A DNA stretch of 64,000 nucleotides, taken from CALOCY01 sp942491975 (GTDB lineage Bacteria; Bacteroidota; Bacteroidia; Bacteroidales; Prolixibacteraceae). The stretch spans positions 992,001 to 1,056,000 of the forward strand of contig CALOCY010000004.1 of NCBI GenBank assembly GCA_942491975.1, written 5' to 3'. Made by a program: the position numbers and the translations under genes. Each line of letters opens with the position of its first letter. The stretch's first letter is position 1. The notes beneath the pieces are model-generated. The model saw only the letters and a program-made list of their open reading frames with translations, ran no database searches and had not been told where the DNA came from. Of this stretch, positions 43,063 through 52,084 are shown one piece after another.

Positions 43063-44868
43063 CTAACTTTTTCTGATTTGACGATCGATTTTATTCATGA
43101 CCGACTCCGCTTTTTTAAACCAACTGCTCATTTGCGCATGCTCAGCCGAAGGGGCAAACCGGGCAAATTCACACGTATCCACAATATCAATAAATTCATT
43201 GATAAGCTCTTCTTTTACATTATTCCCTTTCAGCGAAGCAACGGCTGTTTCGCGGTTAAGGTCTGCTACAGTCAGGTTGAGTTTATCACTCAGGTAGCCC
43301 CAGAAAGCTTTCAGTACAGCATCGTAAAACGCTTCATTGTTGTTCGACTTGAGGTATCCGGAAGCTTTTTTAAGGTGCTTACGTGCCAGTTTACTGGCCC
43401 TGCGGTTACGAACCAGTGCCAGGTTGGCGTTGTCTTTTACCCGTTTTTGATTCAGTAGGTAAATAATTCCCAATACTACAATGGCAATGAGGTAGATAAG
43501 GAAAAACTCCAATGTTCCAAAAAAGGTGTAGTTTGTTTTTCGCAGGTTGGTTTTTCCCTGTTTTATGTAGCGGATATCTTTACCGATAAACCGCACATCT
43601 TCTTTTGAAAAAGAGCTGACAACAGTTGTACCCTGCGGGTCATCGCTCTTTTCTACCGTGAGCGTATATGATTGGGTTTTTCGTGTGATATATTTACCTT
43701 GTGCCGGATCGAAATAAACAAATACTACTGCCGGAATGGTATACTCCCCGGCATGGCGTGGCTGGAAAAGGTATTCATGGGTAATGCTTCCTGTTGTTCC
43801 TTTTTCTGTAGTACGTACACTGCTTGATGTTTTAGGATCATACACCTCAAAATCGACAGGAAAACCTATTGTTAACGGGTCAATCAGTTTCAGGTTTCCA
43901 TTGCCCGAGATGGTGGTTTTTAACGTTATTGCATCGTTGGCTTTTACCTCGGTTTTATCAATAGATGAAGTGATCTTAAATGACCCGACTGCTCCGCTAA
44001 ACTCCTGTGGCTCAGCAGGCAATGGTTTTACATCGATTGTTACCGGATTACTGGTGGCTATAGCTTTTACGGTGCGTGGGGTGGCAAAAAAATCGTCAAA
44101 AACACTCCCTGCCCGTGTACGTTGAACAATGCGGCATTCCAGTCGGAGCGGGTCAATCTTTATTTTGCCTGTTTGTTGCGGGAAAAGCACCATTTTTTTG
44201 AGTATGCCCACATTGTAAATCTGGCCGTTGTAAGCTTCCCTTGTTAGCTGTATATTTTTGGGGATATCAATGTCTTGTGTCCAAAATCCTTCAAACGACG
44301 GGAATTTAACATCATCAAAACCTGATAATTGAACTTTAGTATACACTTTAAAGGTAGCAACAAGGTGCTCGCCTTTGTAAACCGATGATTTACTGAGATG
44401 TATCTTTGCGAACAGATCGTTTTTTTCAATATTCTGAGATGATTGTTGTGTTGTATTGTTACGTTGTGTATTACTCTTTTTTGCACTTCCTTTTACCACC
44501 TCAATGTTGATGGAATTTGACTGGTACACTTTACCATCCACTTCGATGGAAGCAGGCCTGATCGTAAATTTCCCCTCTTTCTTTGCCCGCAACACAAATG
44601 TGTACGAAAAATTTCTCGATTGCACCGTTTTCCCGTTAATACTTTGAAAATTATAGGAGGTAGATGTACTGGGACCCATAAGTACATCAAAGTCACTCAT
44701 CTCGGGAAGTTTAATGTTCTCTCCCTGTTCATTCAGTGCAAGTGTTAACCTGAACTGCTCATTGGTGCTTACCACATTGGGGGTACTCATGGTAAACCGG
44801 ACATTATCGGCCCAAACCTGCATCGATAATGTTAACAGTAATAAAATAGTAATGATTCTCCTGCTCAT
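43063..44868 (-). CDS. batD: BatD: aerotolerance membrane protein
   Basis: The 601-residue protein has a signal peptide (..LTLSMQVWA). A series of Ig/beta-sandwich domains follows (to about 440; e.g. VRFTMSTPNVVSTNEQFRLT and NKIDRxx-free linker regions), then a transmembrane helix near residue 455 (FFLIYLIAIVVLGIIYLL) and a cytoplasmic helical tail with KASGYLKSNNNEAFYDAVLK. This is the usual BatD layout. It lies between batC (64 bp) and batE (4 bp). Confidence 0.88.
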   Translation of the reverse strand: MSRRIITILLLLTLSMQVWADNVRFTMSTPNVVSTNEQFRLTLALNEQGENIKLPEMSDFDVLMGPSTSTSYNFQSINGKTVQSRNFSYTFVLRAKKEGKFTIRPASIEVDGKVYQSNSINIEVVKGSAKKSNTQRNNTTQQSSQNIEKNDLFAKIHLSKSSVYKGEHLVATFKVYTKVQLSGFDDVKFPSFEGFWTQDIDIPKNIQLTREAYNGQIYNVGILKKMVLFPQQTGKIKIDPLRLECRIVQRTRAGSVFDDFFATPRTVKAIATSNPVTIDVKPLPAEPQEFSGAVGSFKITSSIDKTEVKANDAITLKTTISGNGNLKLIDPLTIGFPVDFEVYDPKTSSSVRTTEKGTTGSITHEYLFQPRHAGEYTIPAVVFVYFDPAQGKYITRKTQSYTLTVEKSDDPQGTTVVSSFSKEDVRFIGKDIRYIKQGKTNLRKTNYTFFGTLEFFLIYLIAIVVLGIIYLLNQKRVKDNANLALVRNRRASKLARKHLKKASGYLKSNNNEAFYDAVLKAFWGYLSDKLNLTVADLNRETAVASLKGNNVKEELINEFIDIVDTCEFARFAPSAEHAQMSSWFKKAESVMNKIDRQIRKS

Positions 44869-44932
44869 ATTGAAAAACCTATAGGTTGTTAATCAAAAAT
44901 ATTGAATCGGAATGGCTCTTCCAAATACGGCG

Positions 44933-45742
44933 TTACCAATCTTTCTCTGTTTTTACCTGTTTTGCTTTCTTCGCTTTCGCTTTCTTTACTTTCTGTTGTA
45001 CTTTCTTCTCATCATTCTCTAATGCCTGCAACAAACGCTCTGCATTCTCTTTTGATATTTTGGGTTGTTGCTGCTGCTGTTGTTTGTCCTTGTTTTGCTG
45101 CTGTTTATCTCTGTTTTGATCCTTGTTCTGGTCTTTTTTGTCCTGATTTTTATCCTGGTCTTTGTTCTTCTCTTTATCCTTATTCTGATCTTTGTTTTGG
45201 TCGTTTTTGTCTTTATTTTGATCCTTGTCCTGATCTTTATTCTGGTCTTTGTTTTGCTGCTGTTGCTGTTTTTCCTGCTCTTTTTTCATTTTCTGGGCAA
45301 ATGCCAGGTTGTATTTTGTCTCAATATCGTTCGGATTATTACGCAAAGCCTCCTTGTAGGCTTCGATACTCTCATCAATTTTCTGTTGTTGCAATAAAGA
45401 ATTTCCCAAATTATGGTGTATGCCTGCCTTTTCTATTTCATTTAGCTCTAATTCTTCTTCCTGGGCGAGTTCTTCAAAGCGTGCTGAGGCCTCTTCCATC
45501 TTCCCCTGTTTGTAAAGGGCATCGGCCAAATTGAATCGCCATTGATAATTATCCGGCTTTAGGTTTAACGCTTTACGGTACTCTGTTTCTGCATTACTAA
45601 AGGTGGCTGTGTCCAAACGTGTGGTATCTTTCAATGCCTCCATGTAATGATCATTCCCCCTTCGGATAAATTTTCGCTCATTTTGTGCAAATGTTGATAG
45701 CTGGAGCAGTAAAAATAGTATGCCAATTAATATCTTATTCAT
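44933..45742 (-). CDS. batC: BatC: TPR protein with KDQN-rich tail
   Basis: The 269-residue protein has a signal peptide (..LSTFAQ), TPR units between about 45 and 160 (AETEYRKALNLKPDNYQWRF; AGIHHNLGNSLLQQQKIDES), then a long Lys/Asp/Gln/Asn repeat (about 165-230, made of KDQNKDQ-type heptads) and a basic helical end (KKVQQKVKKAKAKKAKQVKT). The low-complexity DNA at 45050-45290 creates long false ORFs on the other strand. It starts 6 bp after batB. Confidence 0.85.
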   Translation of the reverse strand: MNKILIGILFLLLQLSTFAQNERKFIRRGNDHYMEALKDTTRLDTATFSNAETEYRKALNLKPDNYQWRFNLADALYKQGKMEEASARFEELAQEEELELNEIEKAGIHHNLGNSLLQQQKIDESIEAYKEALRNNPNDIETKYNLAFAQKMKKEQEKQQQQQNKDQNKDQDKDQNKDKNDQNKDQNKDKEKNKDQDKNQDKKDQNKDQNRDKQQQNKDKQQQQQQPKISKENAERLLQALENDEKKVQQKVKKAKAKKAKQVKTEKDW

Positions 45743-45748
45743 AGCTTG

Positions 45749-46783
45749 CTATTTTTTATCAAATAATTTTACGCGTTGAAGATACTTATTCTTTCTTTCC
45801 ATCAGTGCAATCTCCAATAACAGGAAAAAGAGTGCAAACCCAATAAAATACTGAAACTGTTCATTGTACTCAGAGTATACTTTCGATTCCATCTCGGTCT
45901 TCTCCATCTTATTGATTTCGTCGAAAATATGGTTGAGCCCTACCTGTGTATTGCTGGCCCCTACGTACGCCCCATTTCCGGCTGCTGCAATTTGTTGAAG
46001 CATCTCCTCATTCAGTTTTGTGATTACCACTTTTCCCTCTTTATCCCGGCGATAATCGGTTTGGCCCGATTGCAACAATATGGGGATAGGCGATCCCTGT
46101 GGCAATCCCATGCCAATAGTGTGCACAACAATGCCCTGTTCGGCAGCGGCTGTGGCCGCACCCAATGCATCGTCTTCATGGTTTTCGCCGTCGGTAATGA
46201 TAATCAAAGCTTTGCTCTTATCTGTTTCAGGACTGAATGAGTGCGTTCCCAACTCAATGGCTTTTCCAATAGCCGTTCCCTGTATGGGGACAATATTGGT
46301 GTTTACCGATGAGAGAAATAGTTTGGCCGAAGCATAATCATTTGTTATGGGCAACTGCGTGTAAGCATCCCCGGCAAATACGATAAGCCCTATGCGGTCA
46401 TCGCGCATGCGGTCGACAAGCCTTGAAATGGCGCGTTTGGCACGTTCCAACCGGTTCGGTTTAATATCTTCGGCCAGCATGCTGTTGGATACATCAAGGG
46501 CAATAACCACTTCAATCCCTTTACGTTTTACTTTCTGCAATTTCGACCCGAATTGTGGCTGTGCCAATCCAATAACAACCAGTGTAATAGCCAGCATCGT
46601 AAAAATAAACTTCACTACAGGACGTGCTTGTGAAACATTAGGCATAAGCTGTTGGAGCAATTCGGGGTTTCCAAAAGCGTTGACGGCTTTTCGCCTTCTG
46701 GCCCTGGCGTACCAGAGGATCAGCAAAAAGGCTGGTATGATAATCAGTCCGTATAAGTATTCAGGATGTGCAAATCTAAACAT
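45749..46783 (-). CDS. batB: BatB: von Willebrand factor A membrane protein
   Basis: The 344-residue protein has an N-terminal membrane hairpin (about 10-25 and 58-75), a VWA domain with the MIDAS motif ALDVSNSMLAEDIKPNRLER (about 90-110), GLIVFAGDAYTQLPITNDYA and IIITDGENHEDDA, and a C-terminal transmembrane helix (about 312-328). The domain faces the periplasm or cytosol depending on helix count; family reports favour the periplasm. It follows batA by 26 bp. Confidence 0.9.
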   Translation of the reverse strand: MFRFAHPEYLYGLIIIPAFLLILWYARARRRKAVNAFGNPELLQQLMPNVSQARPVVKFIFTMLAITLVVIGLAQPQFGSKLQKVKRKGIEVVIALDVSNSMLAEDIKPNRLERAKRAISRLVDRMRDDRIGLIVFAGDAYTQLPITNDYASAKLFLSSVNTNIVPIQGTAIGKAIELGTHSFSPETDKSKALIIITDGENHEDDALGAATAAAEQGIVVHTIGMGLPQGSPIPILLQSGQTDYRRDKEGKVVITKLNEEMLQQIAAAGNGAYVGASNTQVGLNHIFDEINKMEKTEMESKVYSEYNEQFQYFIGFALFFLLLEIALMERKNKYLQRVKLFDKK

Positions 46784-46809
46784 TTACCAATCAGTTTAAG
46801 TGTTAACAA

Positions 46810-47802
46810 TCAGGGTAACATTCGAAGAACGGTTAATCTCAATAGCAGTGCAAACCCCAGAATCAACAATGCGGGGATCATAAAGCGATGAAACTCTTCG
46901 TCCCGTTTACTGAACTCTTTGACCTCTATTTTTGATTTCTCCAATTTATCGATCTCCTCATAAATCTGTTTGAGCTTATTATTATTGGTAGCCCTGAAAT
47001 ATTGTCCCCCGGTAATATCGGCAATACGTTGCAGGGTCTCTTCGTCAATTTTTACCGGCACATCACGTATTTGTGTGCCAAAAGCTGTTTGTACAGGTAA
47101 AGGGGCCGTACCAATGGTACCTACACCGATGGTATACACCCTGATGCCAAATGTCTTGGCAATTTCAGCTGCTGTGGCGGGGGCTATCTCTCCGCGATTG
47201 TTCTCCCCATCGGTAAGTAGAATGATTACCCTGCTGATTGCCTCACTATCTTTCAACCGTGCTACGGCTGTCGATAACCCATTTCCGATAGCCGTGCCGT
47301 CTTCAATCATCCCGCTTTTCACATCTTTGAAAAGATTGATAAGCACGGCATGATCAGTAGTGAGCGGGCACTGTGTAAAACTCTCTCCGCTGAAAACAAC
47401 CAGCCCTATGCGGTCATTTCTGCGTCCTGAAACAAATTCAGTGGCTACGTTTTTAGCTGCTTCAAGCCGGTCGGGTACAAAATCACGGGCCAGCATCGAG
47501 CTGGAAATATCAAGGGATATGACCACATCAATTCCTTCGGTGGTTACATCCTGCCAGCTTTCGGATGACTGCGGGCGTGCCAGTGAAACAATAAGCAATG
47601 CTATGCCTGCCAGTTTTAGCACAAAAATAAAGTGTCGTAGAATATGTTTATACGTTACAGGTGCTTTGGCAAAACCTTCGATGGAGGAAATTTGCAAACT
47701 GGCACTGTTCTTTCGCTGGCGCAAGATATATCCGGCTACAATAGGGATCAGTATAAATAGTAACCAGAAAAACTCAGGGTTTGCGAATGTATATCTGCTC
47801 AT
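46810..47802 (-). CDS. batA: BatA: von Willebrand factor A membrane protein
   Basis: The 330-residue paralogue of BatB has N-terminal helices (FFWLLFILIPIVAGYIL; FVLKLAGIALLIVSLA) and a VWA MIDAS ISLDISSSMLARDFVPDRLE, with GLVVFSGESFTQCPLTTDHA and ILLTDGENNRGEI. A C-terminal helix (MIPALLILGFALLLRLTV) closes the protein. The typical batA-batB order is kept. Likely partner of MoxR and DUF58 proteins in the same operon. Confidence 0.9.
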   Translation of the reverse strand: MSRYTFANPEFFWLLFILIPIVAGYILRQRKNSASLQISSIEGFAKAPVTYKHILRHFIFVLKLAGIALLIVSLARPQSSESWQDVTTEGIDVVISLDISSSMLARDFVPDRLEAAKNVATEFVSGRRNDRIGLVVFSGESFTQCPLTTDHAVLINLFKDVKSGMIEDGTAIGNGLSTAVARLKDSEAISRVIILLTDGENNRGEIAPATAAEIAKTFGIRVYTIGVGTIGTAPLPVQTAFGTQIRDVPVKIDEETLQRIADITGGQYFRATNNNKLKQIYEEIDKLEKSKIEVKEFSKRDEEFHRFMIPALLILGFALLLRLTVLRMLP

Positions 47803-47952
47803 ATTTTTTAATTCTTAAAAAAGTTAGAAGTTTGAATATGGAAGCCCGAAGTTTCAAATGGTTAATGGTCAATTATTAATTGTCCTAATTCTGTTAACTT
47901 TGGTTATTTCTGTCTTCTTCTATTCTTCGCTTCTTCACTACTTCGTTTCTCA

Positions 47953-48957
47953 TTAGTTCAATTCAACATCTTCTCCTTCCCGTTCATCAACAGGTTCTTC
48001 CGGCTTGTTTACCACTACCTCTTCTTTTGTCTGGTTGACAAAGAAGAATGCGTTGGCCAGTGTAATGGTATTCTCATCAGGAAGCGGCCTTAGCTTTGCA
48101 AACTTTACCAGATCGGATAATGTGAGTATCTGTTCAAGGTTTTCAAATGATTTAGGGTTGATCAGTTTTTTCTTGCGATTAAACTCATCAAGTATCTCAG
48201 CAGTAGTCGATTCCATTGCATATATATTAAAACGGTCTTCAATATACTCCCGTATCACATCTGAGATCTCACTGTAATAGCGTTTCTCTTTATTTTGCTG
48301 CCAGACTTTTGCTGCTTGTATGCGCTCAAGCTCCCTTAACGCAATAATATGTGCCGGTTCTTTGGGTTTCGGCGGCCTTGAGAACAGCGATTGTTTATTT
48401 TTCCGTTTCCGGATGGCATAAATAATCAGGAAAATAATAGCCCCGATAAGAATAACACCTAGGATATACGGAGACACCTCTTTGAGTGTAAGCGGTGCAC
48501 CGATGGGATGCTTGATATCAGTGATCCCTTTTTGCAAATCGATATTAAACGAATGTACATTTAGCGTTAACGGATTGGTCGAAATAGAATCAGTTATACC
48601 TTCATAATCAAGTGTAAAATGGAATGATGGAATCACATGCGAACCACTATCAAACGATGTGATGGTATAGGTCTGAAACAGGTACAAAATGTTATTTTCC
48701 AGTTTAACAGTGTCAATAGCACTTCTTTTTACTATCTCAATGTTGGGGGTGAGCGTATCAGTCGGGTTTGGGAAAAGAATGTTCAGGTCTTCCTGCTGTT
48801 CCAGTTCCAACCGAAGTTTGATTTGATCGCCCAACATAATGTCGGTTGTATCCAATTCGGCTTTAACTTTTATCTCTTGTGCCCGGCCACTTATACCGAT
48901 TGTGCTGAAAAACAGTACAATCAGCCATCGCTTCGATATTTTAAGGTATTGGTTCAT
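47953..48957 (-). CDS. Bat-operon accessory membrane protein (BatD-like fold)
   Basis: The frame begins with TTG 48963, but ATG 48957 (MNQYLKISKRW) gives 334 residues. It has a signal peptide (..GISGRAQ), a BatD-like beta-sandwich (about 28-150; KAELDTTDIMLGDQIKLRLE), a transmembrane helix (about 168-187, YILGVILIGAIIFLIIYAI) and a cytoplasmic helical region (AKVWQQNKEKRYYSEISDVI). An uncharacterised protein of this type is commonly found at this place, between the DUF58 protein and BatA. The DUF58 stop lies 2 bp upstream of this start. Confidence 0.8.
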   Translation of the reverse strand: MNQYLKISKRWLIVLFFSTIGISGRAQEIKVKAELDTTDIMLGDQIKLRLELEQQEDLNILFPNPTDTLTPNIEIVKRSAIDTVKLENNILYLFQTYTITSFDSGSHVIPSFHFTLDYEGITDSISTNPLTLNVHSFNIDLQKGITDIKHPIGAPLTLKEVSPYILGVILIGAIIFLIIYAIRKRKNKQSLFSRPPKPKEPAHIIALRELERIQAAKVWQQNKEKRYYSEISDVIREYIEDRFNIYAMESTTAEILDEFNRKKKLINPKSFENLEQILTLSDLVKFAKLRPLPDENTITLANAFFFVNQTKEEVVVNKPEEPVDEREGEDVELN

Positions 48958-48959
48958 TA

Positions 48960-49832
48960 TCAACTTCTTTTCTTAAACAGCGTAATAAGTGATTTCACAT
49001 AATCGCCACGTGTGTTTATATCCACATAGTCGATGCCGCCATGTGTTAACATGGTGTCAATGCGTTGTGATTGTTGCCTCCACCACTGGTGGTAATGGTC
49101 ACGTGTTTTACGGTTCGAAGAGTCAACCCATTTGTAGATGCCGGTTTCAGAATCTTTCATTTTGATCAGTCCTACGGGAGGAATCTCTTTCTCACGGTCG
49201 TCATATATCCTTAATCCAACCATATCGTGCTTCTTCCCGGCAATGGAAAGGGCATTCTCCAACTCTTTGTTATTGTCTATAAAATCGGTAATCAGAAAAG
49301 TAGTGCAACGCTTTTTTATAGCATTGGTCAGGTAGCGCACGGCATCAGCAATGTCTGTTGCCCGGTGTTCGGGCTGAAAATCGATCAACTCCCGGATGAT
49401 ACGCAGGATGTGGCTGCGTCCTTTTTTCGGTGGAATAAACTTCTCTACCCTGTCGGAAAAGAAAATCACCCCGATTTTGTCGTTGTTGGTAATGGCCGAA
49501 AATGCAAGGATGGCAGAGATCTCTGTAATCACATTCTTTTTCAGTTTCTCGAATGAACCGAATTCGCGCGATCCGCTTACGTCAATCAATAACATCACCG
49601 TAAGTTCCCGCTCCTCTTCAAATATTTTAATGTACGGCTTACTATACCGGGCGGTCACATTCCAATCAATACTTCGTATGTCGTCGCCATACTGGTATTC
49701 CCGCACTTCGCTAAAAGCCATCCCACGCCCTTTGAATGCACTATGGTACTCTCCGGCAAAAATATTGCGGGAAAGGCCACGTGTTTTTATTTCGATTGCC
49801 CGTACCTTTTTTAACAGATCGGTTGTTTCCAC
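48960..49832 (-). CDS. DUF58 protein of the Bat operon
   Basis: The 290-residue soluble protein belongs to the DUF58/VWA-like family encoded next to moxR. It shows FAGEYHSAFKGRGMAFSEVR, the DUF58 hallmark DDIRSIDWNVTARYSKPYIK, MLLIDVSGSREFGS (degenerate MIDAS) and TTFLITDFIDNNKELE. The frame starts with GTG at 49832; there is no upstream in-frame ATG. It lies 138 bp downstream of moxR. Confidence 0.85.
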   Translation of the reverse strand: METTDLLKKVRAIEIKTRGLSRNIFAGEYHSAFKGRGMAFSEVREYQYGDDIRSIDWNVTARYSKPYIKIFEEERELTVMLLIDVSGSREFGSFEKLKKNVITEISAILAFSAITNNDKIGVIFFSDRVEKFIPPKKGRSHILRIIRELIDFQPEHRATDIADAVRYLTNAIKKRCTTFLITDFIDNNKELENALSIAGKKHDMVGLRIYDDREKEIPPVGLIKMKDSETGIYKWVDSSNRKTRDHYHQWWRQQSQRIDTMLTHGGIDYVDINTRGDYVKSLITLFKKRS

Positions 49833-49970
49833 AATTGTTTATTTAATCTGACTACTATGAATAGTCCGTTACTTTATTACTTTAAGTATTTAATAATTAT
49901 TTTTTTGCTAGCATTCAATTTTCAACTTTGAAAAAGTTTACCGAAGTATTGTTAATACTAATTACTTATT

Positions 49971-50966
49971 TTACGGTACTTCAATGGTATTCAGAATATC
50001 GCTAATAATTTCTTCCGTTGTTATGTTGTTTGCTTCAGCTTCGTAGCTCAACCCTATGCGGTGACGCATTACATCGGTACATACTGCACGTACATCTTCC
50101 GGGATAACATATCCCCTGCGTTTGATGAAAGCATATGATTTAGCTGCCTGTGCCAAGCTGATACTTGCGCGGGGCGAACTGCCGTATGAAATCATATTGG
50201 CATATTTTTCCAACCCATACTCTTCAGGGGTACGTGTGGCAAATACAATATCAACAATATATTTCTGTATCTTCTCATCAATATACACCTCTCTCACCAC
50301 ATCCCTCGCCCTGATAATATCTTCAGGCTTAAGAATAGTTGAAGGTTCGGGGAATTGTTTCAACAGGTTTTGTTGTATAATGAGCTGTTCTTCATCTCTC
50401 TTCGGATAATTTATCACCACCTTAAGCATGAAACGGTCAACTTGTGCTTCGGGAAGCGGATAAGTACCTTCCTGCTCAATAGGGTTCTGGGTAGCCATTA
50501 CCAGGAATGGTTTATCCAGCTTATAGGTGTGGTCGCCAATCGTTATCTGACGTTCCTGCATCGCTTCCAATAGTGCCGATTGCACTTTGGCCGGGGCACG
50601 GTTAATCTCATCAGCAAGTATAAAGTTGGCAAATACCGGACCTTTTTTTACTACAAACTCTTCGTTTTTCTGACTGTATATCATGGTTCCCACCAGGTCT
50701 GCAGGAAGCAGGTCAGGCGTAAACTGTATGCGTGAAAATTTAGCATCAACAATACGTGAAAGGGTAGTGATAGCCAGTGTTTTTGCCAGTCCGGGAACAC
50801 CTTCAAGCAAAATATGCCCATCGGATAAAAGGCCGATAAGCAGGCTCTCTACCAAATGTTTTTGCCCGACAATAACTTTGTTCATCTCCATTGAGATCAT
50901 GTCGACGAATGAACTCTCCTTCTGGATTTTATCGTTCAACTCTTTAATATCAACTGCTTGAATCAT
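49971..50966 (-). CDS. moxR: MoxR-family AAA+ ATPase
   Basis: The 331-residue AAA+ chaperone-like ATPase is the first gene of the bat operon. Motifs: Walker A LLEGVPGLAKT (GxPGxxKT form typical of MoxR), Walker B NFILADEINRAPAK, sensor 1 PFLVMATQNPIEQEGTYPLP, and arginine-finger-containing VDRFMLKVVINYPKRDEE. MoxR ATPases are thought to remodel or insert metal into partner VWA proteins such as BatA and BatB. The operon promoter should lie in 50967-51240, but I see no clear consensus there and no gene. Confidence 0.92.
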   Translation of the reverse strand: MIQAVDIKELNDKIQKESSFVDMISMEMNKVIVGQKHLVESLLIGLLSDGHILLEGVPGLAKTLAITTLSRIVDAKFSRIQFTPDLLPADLVGTMIYSQKNEEFVVKKGPVFANFILADEINRAPAKVQSALLEAMQERQITIGDHTYKLDKPFLVMATQNPIEQEGTYPLPEAQVDRFMLKVVINYPKRDEEQLIIQQNLLKQFPEPSTILKPEDIIRARDVVREVYIDEKIQKYIVDIVFATRTPEEYGLEKYANMISYGSSPRASISLAQAAKSYAFIKRRGYVIPEDVRAVCTDVMRHRIGLSYEAEANNITTEEIISDILNTIEVP

Positions 50967-51248
50967 GGTTTATATTTTTGAATTTATTTTTGACTCACGA
51001 ATATAATTTTTAAGCCTGTTTTATACCGTTTAATTCTGTTAAAAAAAGTTAAGGTCAAGTTAAAATGAGCTAATAAAAGTACTTATTTTTCTCTCTCTAC
51101 TCTATGCTATAATAGTGCCAGAATATTAAAGCACTGAAATATAATGGTTTGTTGTTTTTGTCAAGCAAACACGTGTTAAAGAACTTGACAATGATATGTA
51201 AAATATTTTACACTTTACTGATGTATTAATTGGTAAGATAGAAGAATG

Positions 51249-51276
51249 TTTGAGAGATATAAAATGTGTATTTTTG
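51249..51276 (+). promoter_or_regulatory. Candidate truA promoter
   Basis: TTTG (51249-51252), 16 bases, TATTTTTG (51269-51276) fits the Bacteroidota promoter except for a slightly short spacer. The -7 box ends 13 bases before the ATG, implying a very short leader. Confidence 0.45.
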
Positions 51277-51289
51277 TATAAAATAAGGC

Positions 51290-52084
51290 ATGGAAAAATA
51301 CCGCTATTTTATACAATTGGCTTACAACGGGAAACTGTATCACGGATGGCAGGTGCAACCTAATGCGGTAACGGTACAAGAGGAGTTGCAAAAGGGCTTA
51401 AGCCTCTTGTTGCGTGAAGAAATTCAGGTGGTTGGGGCCGGACGTACAGATACGGGAGTGCATGCCCGGTTTTTTGTGGCTCATTTTGATGTGGAAAAAT
51501 CTATTGACCAGTTGGATAAATTGTGCTTTCGCCTGAATAGCTTTTTGTCCGGATCAATGGTGGTACATACAATTTTTAGATGTGAAAATTCCTTTCATGC
51601 CCGCTTTAGTGCTACTTCCAGAACGTATAACTATTTTATTGCTCAAACGAAATCTCCTTTTTCATCTGATTTTGCATACCGGCACTATACTAAACTGGAT
51701 ATCCGAAAAATGAATGAAGCAGCACAGGAGCTGTTAGATTACCGTGATTTTACCAGTTTTAGCAGGCTTCATACCGATGTGAAAACAAACAATTGCAAGG
51801 TTACAATGGCAAAATGGGAAGAACACGGCATTTTTTTGGTGTTTACAATTACGGCAGACCGGTTTTTGCGTAACATGGTACGGGCTGTTGTGGGGACATT
51901 GATAATGGTAGGTGAGGGAAAAATATCAATTGGTGAGTTTAAAACCATTATTGAGAAAAAAGATCGGGGTTCAGCCGGGGCATCAGCACCTGCGCATGGC
52001 CTGTTTTTAACAGATATAACCTATCCTGATGAAGTTGACCGGCAGTTAAAACGGGAATCAAATGGTTTTTTCTTTTACCCCTGA
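51290..52084 (+). CDS. truA: tRNA pseudouridine(38-40) synthase
   Basis: The enzyme converts U38-U40 in tRNA anticodon stems to pseudouridine. The 264-residue protein carries the catalytic signature GAGRTDTGVHAR with D54, plus FHARFSATSRTYNYFI and FLRNMVRAVVGTLIMVGEG. Its 3' end overlaps the convergent TPR-kinase gene by 27 bp. Confidence 0.93.
   Translation: MEKYRYFIQLAYNGKLYHGWQVQPNAVTVQEELQKGLSLLLREEIQVVGAGRTDTGVHARFFVAHFDVEKSIDQLDKLCFRLNSFLSGSMVVHTIFRCENSFHARFSATSRTYNYFIAQTKSPFSSDFAYRHYTKLDIRKMNEAAQELLDYRDFTSFSRLHTDVKTNNCKVTMAKWEEHGIFLVFTITADRFLRNMVRAVVGTLIMVGEGKISIGEFKTIIEKKDRGSAGASAPAHGLFLTDITYPDEVDRQLKRESNGFFFYP

Noticed and set aside
44902..45534. 210-residue plus-strand ORF rich in Phe/Leu/Cys
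   Set aside because: Antisense to the low-complexity KDQN repeat of batC; composition is an artefact.
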